Positions 37,718 to 52,511 are shown, counted from the first letter of the stretch. The stretch is 64,000 nucleotides of DNA from Paraglomus occultum (GCA_910592205.1 CAJVPJ010000005.1:35583-99582), one strand, 5' to 3'. The notes: generated by a model not told the origin, from the letters alone. Numbers and translations are program-made.

Positions 37718-37788
37718 GCCGTTGTAGTATAGTGGCAGTACATCGCGTTGTGGCCGCGCTGACCCTGGTTCGATTCCAGGCAACGGCA
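37718..37788 (+). tRNA. tRNA-His (GTG)
   Basis: A 71-nt cloverleaf: acceptor GCCGTTG pairs perfectly with CAACGGC, discriminator A; D stem GTAT/GTAC with a 7-nt loop; anticodon loop TTGTGGC with anticodon GTG (His); T arm CCTGG TTCGATT CCAGG. It closely resembles yeast tRNA-His. The G at position -1 is not encoded (the base before is C), so it would be added after transcription by Thg1, as in other eukaryotes. The outermost anticodon-stem pair is a T-C mismatch. There is no intron. A short T run is not obvious immediately downstream. Confidence 0.93.
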
Positions 37789-39000
37789 AATTTGTGATAT
37801 TCCTTTTCCGTTTGTTGGATCCTTTTCCTTATTATTTTTGTTCCAAATTTTTTCCTTCCCCATCCATTTTTATACTGTTTATGTTACATCCCTCCCCTGC
37901 AGTGATTGCTGATTTTAATTCTATTACTACTACCAAATCAGAGCACCCTTTGTTCCTGTAACTCAATGCGTAGACGATCTACCCAATCGCAATTTAGCTT
38001 AAGCCATATACAGTCTCATTGAGCGGACGGGGGGTATTTCAGCCGCTTTACCTGGCAAAGGCTGAAAATTGATTATGTGTGTATTGTCTATTTTTCTTTT
38101 TATGTCCGAGGAACAAAATGGTACAAGTCTCCATTTTGGTCTATTGCCTAATCCGAAATTAAACATCCCAACTCAAATCTTGAAAGGGGAGAAAAGTCAG
38201 AGAGCGTAAACATTAAATTGCGTCCAGCTCATAACGTTCACAACTTTTAATTTAGTTAAGCTAGATGTCGTCATCCACCTTTTTCTTGGGTGGTAGACCG
38301 CGAAAAATGGTGACCTAAAACTGCCAATAGGAAATAGAATTGTCGAATGGGGAAAATACCAAATTCTCGGTAATAGATATCCAAGCGCCGTGTGTTCCAA
38401 ATATGGTGCATGTTAAACTTTCCCCTTGTTTCAGATCTCACATTCAACCTTAAAAGTTTGGTCAATTAAGACTTTTCGGGTTCTCGGGATTTTGTAATTA
38501 CCATGTTCTACGGTAAGGATTAAAAACGATGAATTTCGACGCTAATATCTCGAAAGGTAATACATGTGAACACTCATTTCAAATTGCTTCACCAAAGGCA
38601 AGGCCGTCAATCCGATGTCAAATAGGATGTTTCCGATAATTGAATTAATAAACCTATTTCAGTTTGTGTTTATCATTACTCCTAATATTGTACTACTCGC
38701 CGAGCACAATATGCGGGAAAGGCATTTGAGTTTATTCTCTGCATGTCATCAATCGAAGATGGCACCACCACCAATATCAATAAATATCAATGTGCACGGA
38801 AGCCCCCCAGTTTCCTTCGTACGCTACGAAAAAGAATTGTCATTTCTTTTTTGTATCGACACCCTTGCTTTATGCTTAGGCACACGGAATAGAATAAATC
38901 TACAGAAAGGAAAAAAAAAAGTTAAAATAAATAAAAAAAAGATATAGAATTCATTGGTCATTTTATAATTCTGGACATTATAACGCTAATTGCCATCAAA
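37789..39000. other. Spacer, no gene seen
   Basis: Contains the presumed promoter of the P450 gene. Nothing else can be supported. The open frame at 38615-38947 ends in poly-Lys from an A-rich tract and looks like chance. Confidence 0.5.
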
Positions 39001-40786
39001 ATGAAGTCGCAATTCTTGACATTTGACGTCTCAACTTTGATTATTACTCTCGGTCTCATCATAGGAATATATGCATTCCGGTTCTATTACAACTACTTTA
39101 CACGAGAAAACCCACTCCCGGGTCCATTTCCTCTTCCCTTAATTGGTAATCTCTATCAATACAATGGAGGTGATTTCTCTCTCTGGATTAACAGCTTCCA
39201 AAAGAAATATGGGGACATGTTTGAACTCTACATAGCGACTGAACGGCAAATTTGGTTAAATAGAGCTGACCAATTGGATAAAGTCATGAGTGCATCTACC
39301 AAAACTGCATTCCCAGTAAGATTCTCGCCAAGTGAAGGTCTAGACGAGTTGGGCATATCCAAGCACGCATTGGCCTTCAACTCTGATTTGAACTCGTGGA
39401 GGTTCTACAGAAAGTTCTTTGATCGAGCCATGACACCCAAGGCTTACAAAGAAGCAATCGTAGTGACCGAGAAATGCTTCAAAGAATTAACCGGATACTG
39501 GGATAAATTTGGTTATGATAATGTCATCGATTGTCCATCATGGATACGTCGATGTATTGGTGATACTATTATGTTTATGACTCTTGGAAAAAACACCCAG
39601 ACGATGGCTAAATATTTTAGCATTTTGCGTCCATCTGAGAAAGTCGAGATTAACCAGGACTTGTTTGCAGAGACAGAGAAATTAATCCAAAGCGTCCACA
39701 GCTTCTTCATGGCCGCACAGTTTTTCTTATTCTTCCCTCGATTCGTTAGGAATACTGTGTTTAGATTTTTCACAAAGAAGTTAGTTGCGACGTATAATTG
39801 GTCTAAGGAGGTCGTTTACGGGATAATTAGAGAGAGAAGACGGGTTATTGAAAATACCCCGGATAACGTACCGTTAAAGCCGGACTTGTTGAGTATGTAT
39901 ATCACTGCAAACACCAAGAGAGATCTTATTAACGACAAGCTTCGAAGTGAATGGAAAGATCCCATGACCGACGAGGAGATTAGAGTCATTATATGGGAGG
40001 TTATTATTGGAGCGTATGAAACGGTATGTCAACATTTTTGATTGTTAGAACCAAGAAAATCTGTGAACGTAGTATACTCAATCTATTTATTGTGTTGATA
40101 TGTAGACGCCTCCTACATTTGGATTTGTTGTTGATTGTATCGAGCGTGAACCAGAGGCCAAGCAACGAATGATTGCTGAGATTGATGCCCACTTTGCTGA
40201 AGATCCAGATCGTCCGATAACTTATAACGATTTAAGTGAGCTTGTATATTGTGACGCCGTCGTCAATGAAGGTACTATTACTAACGTCAGCTCACTCCAA
40301 CAAACCATTACGTCAGATTTTGATATGATTTTTTCTAACGTCATATAAATCCTTTCGCCTAATTCATTAGCACTCCGTCTTCATCCTCCCGGACCACTAA
40401 ACTTCCGCTACAGCCATCGTGACGAGGAAGTCGGAGGCTACAAATGGAAAGCGGGCACTCAATTTGGTATTAACTTCAGAGCAGTACACAGGTGCCCATC
40501 ACACTGGCAAGATCCAGATAAATTCTTCCCTGAACGATTTCTTATTTCCAATGCCGAGAAAAATTCGTTCTTACCCTTTGGAGCCGGAATGAGGATGTGT
40601 GCTGGGAAGACTCTAGCATTGACAATCATCAAGACGTTGCTAGTGTCATTCTACAGAAAGTACAACGTAAGATTGGCTAATCCGGATTCGCCTTTGAAAT
40701 TTAGTTTTAGATTGGTCAATGCTTGTGAGGGGGCTCAAGTGCGCATTGAGCCTAGGAATTTAAAAGATGAAGGGGAAATGATGTAA
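39001..40786 (+). CDS. Cytochrome P450 monooxygenase
   Basis: Three exons, 39001-40023, 40106-40271 and 40371-40786, join to 1605 nt, 534 aa. An N-terminal membrane anchor (about residues 10-30) is followed by the Pro-rich hinge NPLPGPFPLPLIGNL, so it should sit on the ER facing the cytosol. The I helix has IIGAYETTPPTF at about residues 335-346, with Glu-Thr-Thr where Asp/Glu-Thr-Thr activates oxygen. The K-helix ExxR core is EALRLHPPGP, the PERF motif reads FFPERF, and the haem loop is FLPFGAGMRMCAGKTLA with Cys about residue 473. The domain is complete, so an active haem enzyme is expected; the substrate is unknown. Introns are GT-AG. No electron-transfer partner or other biosynthetic gene is adjacent, so this is not a metabolite cluster. 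Confidence 0.93.
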
Positions 40787-41634
40787 AAAAAAAAAAGTCA
40801 AAACATAATTTAAATCATTTGATGGTATATTAAAAGTTTATAATCGGTAGTTTGACACAGCACCAGAGACTTACTGATTAGTTGTAAATGTTCATCTGCG
40901 CAAAATAAATTTTTTTGATACTGCAACAGAATTGGAATGCGTTTGTTCCATTCATTTACCTTCCCTTGCTACATATTAACCAAATAAGGCAAATAGGTTT
41001 ATTTATAGGAAAGAGATTTAGTGCCTGTTTTTTGAGTCCTTGGGATTGTTCCCATTAATATTAATCGAAAAATAGCGCTAAAACAATCCTGATGATAATA
41101 TGCGATAACTATGCAATTATGCTATCGAATCACAAACCTCTGTTAGAGCCTCTATTACAAGTACAAGAATGAAATCATTTCCGCACCATTAATTCGTAAA
41201 ATTGCGAGTGGAAAAAAAAAAGAAGCAATGTTTTTTTATTCCCACGTTGATCGGATTTTTTTACGGCTCTTAAGTGCCTTATATTCACGTAACGTTCACA
41301 TTCATTGACCTGATTCACTTTACAGGGTAAATTTAAACCCTCGCTGGGAAGCATGCTTGACCGTAAAATTCTCGTTGCATATTTTACTCTCTTCACGCTG
41401 TGACAGAGACATGATGACTGATATAACGTGTCAGATGCAACCAGCAGGAGTCAAAAAGACGAATGCTCGCCTTTATTTATAAATCATTAAATGTATTCCT
41501 AACTAATCTTGTAACCGTAAAATAAATAAATTTCTCAATAAATTATATTATTTCAGATGAGAAATAGTTTGCTTGGACATTTCAGAAAAAAATAATAATC
41601 CCGATCACCCACAGATTAAGTCTTGATAAATGTC
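40787..41634. other. Convergent intergenic region
   Basis: Lies between the 3' ends of the P450 and the alpha/beta hydrolase genes. Apart from the AATAAA at 40904 I see no feature. Confidence 0.5.
40904..40909 (+). terminator. Putative polyadenylation signal
   Basis: AATAAA 118 nt after the P450 stop, followed by a T run, the usual arrangement for a eukaryotic 3' end. Confidence 0.55.
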
Positions 41635-42651
41635 TCATAAACTGTCGATAGTATTAACAGTCTTCTTTGTTTCACGCGCATTAAGCCATTCCTTCAGCAC
41701 GTCAATCAGAGCTGTTTCCATTCCAGTCCCATACCAGAAATGATCAATGTCGTCCAATTCTCTGACAGTCCAATTAGGCTTTTCAGTAAGGTGGCAGTCT
41801 TCGACAAGCCTTCGATATTTTCTCACACTAGTGAATTGATCAGAATCTCCATAAACAAATAAGACGCTCTCATCCGAGGCCACGAGATCACCAAAACAAG
41901 TAAGGTATTGGGAGGTACAGAAGAACGTTAGAAACCAGATGACCGAATATGGATAGCTTATTATAACAAACGAGAGAGGTACAGATGTTGTATAAGACGA
42001 CAGTGACGTTGCCATCAGCGATCCATAACTATACCCCTTTGATGAATAGAAAGAAGTAACGAGTGTGTTAAAGACATTGGTTATAAAATCGCACTAGTTA
42101 ACAATAGGGCGAACAAACTTACGACTATGACAATCTCCGAGACTGGTGGAATATGTAAGATTCGTTTGCCAGAAATTTCTCCTTGATTCGCGAGAAAGTC
42201 GACCATTGTCCGATAGTCATCACACTCGGCTGCACCTGTCCAGCTGGTGCGTCCTTCCGATTTTCCTACACCTCTTGATAAGAAATGACAATAAGCCGTC
42301 AAGAAAAAAAAAAAGACTTGCTTTACTTTGGTTGCGCTGAGACATACCTAAAGTTAAAGGCTAAGGTAAGATATTCCCTACTCAAAAAGAATTCTTCGAT
42401 CGCAACCACCACATTATTGTTAAAGTTTCCTCCTACAAGACTTGTATTAGGTGAACAACCTGACATAATCATAAAACTAATTGGTTGTTCTGTGTACCTA
42501 GTGGCCCATATGGATGTGAAATAATAGCGGCTTTCAATGTTCCGCCTCGATTCAAGTAAGACACACGTGTTTGAAGAAGTTTATTGTCATGCACCGAAGG
42601 GATAAGAATCCTCTCTGTGAGTAACGTTTCTTGTATTTCGCTTGGATCCAT
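41635..42651 (-). CDS. Alpha/beta hydrolase, COG2945-like
   Basis: Four minus-strand exons, 42651-42498, 42459-42348, 42273-42123 and 42036-41635, join to 819 nt, 272 aa. The order of motifs matches small serine alpha/beta hydrolases of the COG2945 type: AAIISHPYGPLG (oxyanion region), a GG-N-F-N-N-N-V-V loop, LAFNFRGVGKSEG, the nucleophile elbow GYSYGS split across the last intron, an acid-bearing strand LFVYGDSDQFTS, and a late His in DDIDHFWYG. Ser, Asp and His of a catalytic triad are therefore all present. No signal peptide is seen, so a cytosolic esterase or peptidase-like enzyme is likely; the substrate is unknown. Introns are very short (38-86 nt) and GT-AG. Confidence 0.85.
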
Positions 42652-43125
42652 AGTATTGTTGGCAAACAGATAATTCTACCGTTTTAAAACATTGATCTTG
42701 TCACACATCGATGTGACGTCACAAGTCGGAAATGGGAGGTGTTTTTTGGTTATCTGATCCGTTCATGATTTGCAATGCTAAAAACAATGCTCAAAAGGTG
42801 GATTATTTATCATTGAACGAACTTGATGCGGAAAATTTTTTTCATGTCAACAAGTTAGTTATTAATACGGAATTAAAAGTTATGGATATAAGAATGATTT
42901 CTGCTTTGTAATGTTGTTCAATTGTCAAAATACAACGTTGAATGATATCTATGAAATAACCAGAGATTATTGCTTTCTTGCAATCGTCAAGAAAAGAATG
43001 TAGCCAACCGATTAAACACTTGCTGGAGAATCATCAACACACTGCCGTGGTCATTATTTGTAAATTCTATTTTATTAGTCTACTATTCGCCGGTGAACTT
43101 GACATTAAATCGTATTTTCATAAAA
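42652..43125. other. Intergenic region, no feature seen
   Basis: Lies upstream of the hydrolase (minus) and downstream of malate dehydrogenase (minus), so it holds the hydrolase promoter and the MDH 3' end. Nothing further can be identified. Confidence 0.5.
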
Positions 43126-44851
<1,726 letters not shown>

Positions 44852-46421
44852 TTGAGAATATTATTTTATTATAGGATGTTTATCGACTAATGTCTATATA
44901 TGTAAAAAAAAAAAAAAAGTTGAAAGAAAAACCAAACTCTCTGTGGCACGTTTTCAGTGTCACAGAATTAATAAAAGCGAATATAGTAATAAGTGACACG
45001 TAAATTTTTTCAGGGCTTAAAAAATTGCCGGGACGCGATGACCCTGTCATCATGTCGATTGTAACATGCGTACATGCATACACGTTGATGTTTACAGCCT
45101 GCTGCCGGACGTAACATGCCAAGAGTTTGCGCTTAAAGCAGGAAATTGAAACCATCCCAAGTTAATTCAACTTCCGCGACAACTACCAATCGAATAGCTA
45201 GATTTCTAAATCTCATTATCCAATTATAACATGCATACCCAGTTCCTAGTTGCCAGTAATTACGAATGCCCATGGTCGATAAATCTCACCACTTGCTTAG
45301 TATTCTTGTCCACTGGTAAAGTAGGGTACTTTTACCCATTTACGGTATTTAGTAGTATTATTGTACCATTTCTCATCGAGGTTATTTGACGACGTACTTT
45401 TTAAAGTCATGTTTTACATAACGAATATCTCTATATGCATACTATGAATTACGATGTATTACAAGAGAATTACTACCCCTTGGTACAGTACCCCCCTAGC
45501 ATAATACAATACTAGAACGGTATTTCCGGAGCAGCGATCATACCACATAATTCAACGGGAGGACAAGCGGTTTCTTCCGAATGTCGAATGGAGTCTGACC
45601 CAAGAAAATTAGAAATTGGATCCTCTTTAACGTCTCTGAAATCTATGTATACTCTGTTACCAAAAAAAAAAGTGTCCCTCAAAATTTAAAATTCATATTA
45701 AATAGACAAAATTTCGGTTTAATCCGTTGTCGTTTTAATCTGTCACTTGAATTAACATCACATGTGTGTATAAATTGTGCTTCAATATTCGAATGGTCGG
45801 ATTATTTTCCATTCTGATAGCTCAACAAGTTATTCGGTTTGGATTTAGGGTTAGAGTTAGGTTCGGATCCCTAAGCAAAGACCATTCACGAACTAAGCCT
45901 AAAAAATCTGACAAAGTGTCGGAATAATTGAGAGATGATCAAAAAGCAGTGATGTGAATATCAATAGATAATCTCATGCTCGAAAAAATTAATTTTCACC
46001 AGATAATTTAGATTTAAAAAAAAAGAAAAGACTTTCCTAATCCCTAATTGTTAGGATTGCTGTGGATACGATTTGTAGAACGTTGCCATTTAACCAGACG
46101 TTCTTTACTGGGGACGCCTATACAGATTATGGGACTTAAAATGTCTTCAATATCAAACGTTCGGTCATCTCCGACAGCAGTGAATCTGTAGCGACTCCCT
46201 AGTTTTCGTGTCACTACTTACATTACATAATTTCTGTCGTGAAAAGAAAGTGGCTTAATGTCCAAACGACCGACCATGCTTTCCTTTTGACTCGTACAAT
46301 TTGTTTGTGACACAACAGAAATCTTTATCCGGACAATTCCGATTAGCGAACAAAAAAAATTTTTTCAGTTTTTTGGTGGTTGATGAAAAGCAATATTTTA
46401 AATTTTTTAATATATTAAAAT
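44852..46421. other. Divergent intergenic region MDH/eIF3m
   Basis: 1.6 kb holding the promoters of both neighbours. A-rich runs occur at about 44903 and 45661. No gene or RNA is visible. Confidence 0.5.
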
Positions 46422-48198
46422 ATGGAGTATGTTAACACAGTCTTCACAGAGGGACCACTAGAAGAACAGGTCAGTAGCCTGTCAGAGAACGCGGGAAAGG
46501 GTTGAGCGAATTGACTAATTCAAGTTGTGATCTATATAGGCTATCGTTCACTTGCGTTTGAATATTTAACTTTTACAAACTATACAAAACCTGATATCTC
46601 ATTACAGATCCGTGATTTTGCAGTTTATCTGACGAAACTCAAGCAAGAAGACGGCGCATTCGTTACATCCATAAACACCCTATTAGATGAAAAAAAATAT
46701 GATCAAGTATTTTCCACATTCGCATCAGAGGCTTCGGCGTTACTGGATGCACCGGAAAAAGGTTGGAAATTTCGCTTGCTTTTTATAAATTGAATTCGAT
46801 GGTGTCATATACCAATCGCATATTTTCAAACTTTTAGAATTCGAACCGATGTATAACTTATTAATTGTCATCTTGCAATCGGCTTCCCCCGAGGCACGTC
46901 CCGTACTCGTAAAAACGTCAATTAAAGCTTTGGTTGACGATGATCGGGATAAAACTATCGCAAAACTCAAAGTGTAGGTTTTGCTCCCCTCCCCTTTTTC
47001 TCCCTCGTTTTTAATCATTACATCGTTACTCACGCGACATTGTCGATAGTTTGCAAAACTTTTACAACACACTTGAAAGCACATCACCCCTGAGATATGA
47101 CGTATTTCTGGCTGTACTCACCATTGCAGCAAAGAATGACGAGATCGATACAATTTTACCGCAACTACCCCGATTGGACGTTTGGGTGAAAGAGTGGGCA
47201 ATAACAAAGCAACAAGAACGCGAATTATATTTAATAATTTCTGATAATTTAAAAGAAGCTGGGGAAGCGTAAGTGATAGATAGCGAGGCGAGAGTTTGTC
47301 GAGTTGTTATTATAATTGGATCCTATACCATAAACGACTAACACTAGCTTTATTGAATGATAGTAAGGAATCGTATGATTTTCTCTTAAAATACCTTGCC
47401 ACTTTCAATGGAAGCGACAATTATACGGAAGCAAAGATAGCCGCAACTCGAGCTCTCACAGAGGCTATTCAATTACCTGAAATTTTAAGTTTTGAGAATC
47501 TCGTGGAATTGGATGCTGTAAAAACTTTAAAGGATGAAAAGCTTTTCGAGTTATTAAAAATCTTTCTTGGTAGTACACTGAAAGAATACAAGACGTTTAC
47601 CGAGCAGAATCCTGGGTTAGTGGAAAAACTTGGTAAGCATGCGAATACGAATTTTTGTATACCATGTAAGAAATTTCTTCTCAATGAATTATCGACACGT
47701 ACTAGGACTTTCGAATGAAGACAATATACGCAAGATACGCCTTTTAACGCTGGCTTCGATTTCTTCGGGGCACGTAGGCACCGAAATCTCATACAGTGAT
47801 ATTGCGAGGGCATTGGAAATTGACGAGAATGAGGTTGAGATGTGGACAATTGATGGTAAGTTGGGCGGAACCGTTTCTCTTTATTGTCAGCTCAGATATG
47901 TCATCAAATGATTATTCAAATAGTTATTAGAGCCAAACTGCTTGAAGCAAAACTAAACCAAGTGAATAGAACAATACTCGTAAATCGGTCAACTTATCGA
48001 ACGTTCACTAAAGAACAATGGATGCAGTTGGCAGACAGATTGGCAGGCTGGCAGGAATCACTGGCCGATATCCTGCAAGTAGTTGCTAATGCTAAACTTA
48101 TCGTACAACACGCAAATGTGAACGCCAATATTGCTGCTACTACTCCATTGGTTGTCGCAGAAAGTAACGTGAATGGACAAGAAGATAGTGGACAGTAG
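46422..48198 (+). CDS. Translation initiation factor eIF3 subunit M
   Basis: eIF3m is a PCI-domain subunit of the eIF3 complex that recruits mRNA to the 40S subunit in the cytosol. Seven exons, 46422-46469, 46608-46761, 46838-46973, 47050-47268, 47364-47632, 47706-47855 and 47924-48198, join exactly to 1251 nt, 416 aa. Helical repeats fill the N-terminal half (residues 1-200). The PCI winged-helix part follows: LGLSNEDNIRKIRLLTLASI, ISYSDIARALEIDENEVEMW and then VIRAKLLEAKLNQVNRTILV and TYRTFTKEQWMQLADRL, matching human eIF3m (TQRKVVVSHSTHRTFGKQQW). The tail is Ala/Val/Asn-rich. Intron 4 (47269-47363) has a good CTAAC branch site; placing the acceptor there keeps spacing with human eIF3m. A long G run starts 13 bases past the stop. 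Confidence 0.92.
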
Positions 48199-49712
48199 TT
48201 AATTGGTGATTGGGGGGGGGGGGGGGGGGGAGGGGACAAGAAAAAAGGGGAAATGGAAAAAGCTTTCATTTCATAGACAGGTTGGTGAAGTGTTGGCAAA
48301 AGGGTCGGGGGAAACGGGAAACGGATGCAAGTGAATGGTAATGTGTAAGAAAATGTATCTTCCCGATCGAACTAGTTTCTTGGATAAAATCCTTGTATAT
48401 TAAGTCGAAAGCATAATCATTGAATATCAGCAGAGCAAAATCAGTCGCAATGAATTAGCAATGCGAGGATACCTTTTTTTTTTTTAATCCGAATGACAAT
48501 GTACTGGAATGGATTATTAACATAGAAAATACGCGTCTAGGCCGCTCATCATGATTACAGTTGGACTATGACACACGCGCGTATATGCACATAAACATAA
48601 ATATAAACATAAGCACAATTATTATTGTGTATTTGAACCTTGTTATTATTAACTGTCAGTAGTAATGTCGTGATCAAAAACTATTGGCTTATCTAGTATT
48701 TTCTCACATGCTATTCGATTGCATCAAAGTTTGCGAGACAAGTATCACCAATAATCTCCCAATAAAGCGATACAGTTGCTATAAACCTTAGGCAGTGTTA
48801 ACCAAACAATTAGTTCCTATTGTACCGAAAATAATAATCAAGTCACAAGATCACTCTGTTTACAAACACAATCAAGGGAAAGGTTATCCATGAAATTTCC
48901 CTGTCTATCTGCTCCCTTTTTCATCTCCCACCTTTCCTTTTCTTTCTTGCGACTAACCTCACCTCACAACAACGAGGAATAACTTATTTAGCCACCTTTA
49001 TTACCAATGCAAATCTTTTACTGATCGGTTTGGGTTCATTATTTCTATTAACGTATTTCTATTGTACAAACATCGTATTACTCTCAAAAACATTGTTCCG
49101 GAAAAAAAACCCCCGATGTGTGCAACTATTACCATGTATGAACACCTGACAGTGCAAAGTGTGGACTGGGTGGGTCTACGAGGATTCACTTTTTTTGAGC
49201 GGAGTTTTTTGACATGCAACGAGCCACCTGCATATGTTTGTAAAGATGTCCGATATGCTCATGGATCAGCTTTACCCCTCATTACTGAAATGAAACAATG
49301 AAACGCGGACCGCTCCGACATGTCTCAAATTGGCAATAATCTCACGCAATTGTAATTTCGTCTTATGCACGTCTTTATTGGCTTACATACATTTTCAGGA
49401 TCGCTTAACTAACTTGGAAAGACAATGTGACTCACAAATGGTCAAGTACCAAACTACCAATGACACTCTATTCTAAAATGTGATTTCAACTGTGTTTCAA
49501 AATACATTGAAGATTCAGTCAGCATACACGGATAAGAATAGATTAGGGTTTAATTTTAAGTTACTGCTTCTCAATACAATTTCAATCCTTGTGTCTCTAT
49601 TTTGTGGTCACCCCTGCAGTTATCAGTTATGAAATTTAAAGCCACCCCAGGAACGCCCAATAATAGAAAATAAAAAAACGAACAAAGTGCTTCAAATCAC
49701 CCAATCCTTATT
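48199..49712. other. Spacer, no gene seen
   Basis: Begins with the G tract at 48212 and otherwise holds the eIF3m 3' end and the malic enzyme promoter. The frame at 49062-49301 is open for 79 codons but unrecognised and isolated. Confidence 0.5.
48212..48235 (+). repeat. Poly-G tract in eIF3m 3' region
   Basis: 19 consecutive G (48212-48230), one A, then four G, beginning 13 nt after the eIF3m stop on the coding strand. Confidence 0.9.
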
Positions 49713-52398
49713 ATGCGAAGTTACACGAATTTCACATGCATAAAACGTTTCGCTGACCTTCATTGTCGGAATTTCTACGCGTCGTCTCAAAAATTTTCTC
49801 CACTAAACAAACTCATAATGCCAAATTCTATCACCAACAGTAGATTTTTATCAAGTGAGGCCGGTATTGACCTTCTTGCGAGATCACATTTCCTCAACCA
49901 AGGTATGTTTAACTCCCCGAACTTGTAATAATATATGCGTCTTTATTGGATTCCAGTTAGACTATGTGCTCGGCATTTCTAACGGGATGACGTTTCCACA
50001 CAACAATGAAATTCAGTGTTCGGGTTCCCTCACTCAACTTACCAGCGAGTCATTATACATTTTGAATTTTCGTTTAATCTGAACGTATTTTCTCCTCCAC
50101 CCTTCCCTTCCTCTCCTTCTTTTTCCCCTCCCTCTCTCACCCCTCAAACAACAAAGGTACAAGTGCAACGACAGCTCGACGGGATGAATTACATACCCGC
50201 GGTCTCTTGCCATGTTCTGTAGAAACAATGGACTTGCAGAAAAAGCGTGCTCTCACTCAACTACGATCCAAGTCTTCAAATTTGGATAAGTACATGTTCC
50301 TTGCTTGGTTGAGAAATACTAATGTCAAGTTGTTCTATCGCATCGTTATTGATGAGTTGGAAGTAAGTAGTAAAATCAAAGAAACATATTATTAGCGGTA
50401 GCCTCTGGTAAGAAATATTCGTGCTGACCTCAATCATATTTACGCAGGAAATAACACCGCTAATATACACTCCAACAGTGGGCACTGCTTGCCTAGAATA
50501 TTCCCATATTGCACCTTTTCTTGCACCTCCTGGTGTACCGGATGGCTTATTCCTGTCTCTTAATGACCTCCCACATCTAACACAAATAATCAGAGATTAC
50601 CGTCCTTTCCCATTCGATGAATCCCTCACACCACAAATTACCGTAATTACCGATGGATCGCGTATCCTCGGTCTTGGTGATTTGGGTGTCAATGGAATGG
50701 GTATTCCTGTCGGTAAGCTGCAACTTTATACCGCCGCTGCTGGAATAGATCCCCGACGTACACTCCCAATCACTCTCGATACCGGGACAAATAATGAAAA
50801 GAACTTGAACGATGAATTATACTTGGGTTCCAGGAGGAAGAGAGCGGAAGACGATGAGGTGTGAATGAGAAAATGTCAAAACTTGTCTGCATTCGTAAGA
50901 AAGTTTTTTGAAAATGCTAACATTTCGTCCTGAAAAATCCTGCAGTTTTATCCATTCGTCGATGCAGTAATAAAATCCCTCCATGATGTTTATCCAAATC
51001 TTTTGATACAATTTGAAGATTTCTCATCTGAACACGTGCGTAACTAGTGATTTTTTTACTAGTTCCATGTAACCAAACCGAATATTAATTAACTCGTATT
51101 AATTTCTTATTTGAATAGGCATTTGATTTGCTTGAAAAATACAGAGACAATACCTTTTGCTTTAATGACGATATTCAGGGCACGGGTGCCGTAATTTTGT
51201 CTGGCTTCATGAATGCTGTACATCTCGTAGAAAATGATGTTCCCCCGACCGAGCATCGGCTGCTTTTCTTCGGGGCAGGATCCGCTGGTGTTGGCGTTGC
51301 CAAGCAGTTATTAGACTTTTTCATAAGAGAACATGACATGGATGAGGAGATAGCCAAGAAGCGTGTATGGCTCGTTGACTCAAGGGTATGTATGATGGTT
51401 GACAACAATTTCTACTATCTTCGACTGTTTGACTCATTGTCTTCATACCAATAGGGTCTTGTGACAAAAGATCGTGGTGACAAGCTAGCGAAACACAAAA
51501 TATACTTTGCTCGCGATGACAACGAAGGGAAACAGTACAAGAGTTTAATGGACGTCATCAACTATGTAAAGCCAACTGCTCTTATCGGACTTTCATCCCA
51601 AGGAGGTGTATTTTCTGCGAACGTCATAGAACGAATGGCAGAGTTGAACAAGCGCCCAATAATCTTTCCACTATCGAACCCGTCTGTAAATGCTGAATGT
51701 ACATTTGAACAGGTTAGATTCTGATAAGATATACTAGATAACGGGGGGAAGCAATTTTTAATGGAATAATTGTTAGATAAAGCTATTCTACGTTTACTTA
51801 CTAATATTTGTGTGTAATTAGGCAATGATACACTCGAACAATAGAGTTATTTTTGCTTCAGGGACTGGATTCCCACGGTATACAGACCCCCAAACTGGTA
51901 AAGTTCACGTACCAGGACAAGGAAATAATATGTATATATTGTAAGTATGAATGAAAGCATCAATCGTATCTGTTTTCGGTTTCTTTATGACGAGTCTTAA
52001 CTTGATTGTTATTGTCTTCTTCTAGCCCCGGACTCGGTCTTGGTGCAATTCTCGCTCGACCACCCATAATCACTGACCGTCAGATCTTTGCTGCCTCTTC
52101 CGCTCTCGCCCGCTCTCTCACGGATGAAGAAAGGTCTCAAGAACTGCTGTATCCGTCTATAACCCGCATTCGCTCTGTATCTGCTGAAATTGCTGCAGCT
52201 GTTATGGTAGAGGCTGTACGGGAGGGTTTTGCGCGGGATCCTGAGGCATTAAAATTATGCAGAGGACATCTTAATGAGCTGAAGAACTTTAAAGGGCCTA
52301 GATGGCATAGTCTGATTAAATATGTCCAGGGACACATGTGGGATCCTAACACCAATGATCTCATGGATGAAAATTATTTTCTCGGAAGTAGGATTTAA
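49713..52398 (+). CDS. NAD(P)-dependent malic enzyme
   Basis: Oxidative decarboxylation of malate to pyruvate with release of CO2 and NAD(P)H. Eight exons, 49713-49902, 50157-50362, 50448-50858, 50946-51035, 51119-51385, 51455-51712, 51822-51940 and 52026-52398, join exactly to 1914 nt, 637 aa. The basic, Ser/Phe-rich first 50 residues look like a mitochondrial presequence. Then come RGLLPCSVETMDLQKKRAL, the malate motif ITPLIYTPTVGTACLEYS, VITDGSRILGLGDLGVNGMG, the metal site FEDF, DNTFCFNDDIQGTGAV and the dinucleotide fold FFGAGSAGVGVAKQLL. IIFPLSNPSVNAECTFEQ and FASGTGFPR follow. All catalytic regions are intact. NAD versus NADP use cannot be decided by eye. Introns are GT-AG. AATAAA at 52506 may end the transcript. 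Confidence 0.95.
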
Positions 52399-52505
52399 TA
52401 CACCTTTTTTCCCATAAGTTTTGTTATATTACATAGTATAGTAAAAAAAACTATTTTGGCACAACATTGAAGAAAACAGTAATAGAATGAAGTTACTAAT
52501 TCAAC

Positions 52506-52511
52506 AATAAA
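52506..52511 (+). terminator. Putative polyadenylation signal
   Basis: AATAAA 108 nt beyond the malic enzyme stop in AT-rich DNA. Confidence 0.5.

Noticed and set aside
42285-42524. 79-codon plus-strand frame over the hydrolase gene
   Set aside because: A shadow: the minus strand carries the conserved hydrolase exons across the same bases.
47269-47303. Shorter eIF3m intron ending at an AG near 47294 or 47303
   Set aside because: Introns of 26-35 nt would be too short, and the added residues break spacing with human eIF3m; the 95-nt intron with a CTAAC branch site fits.
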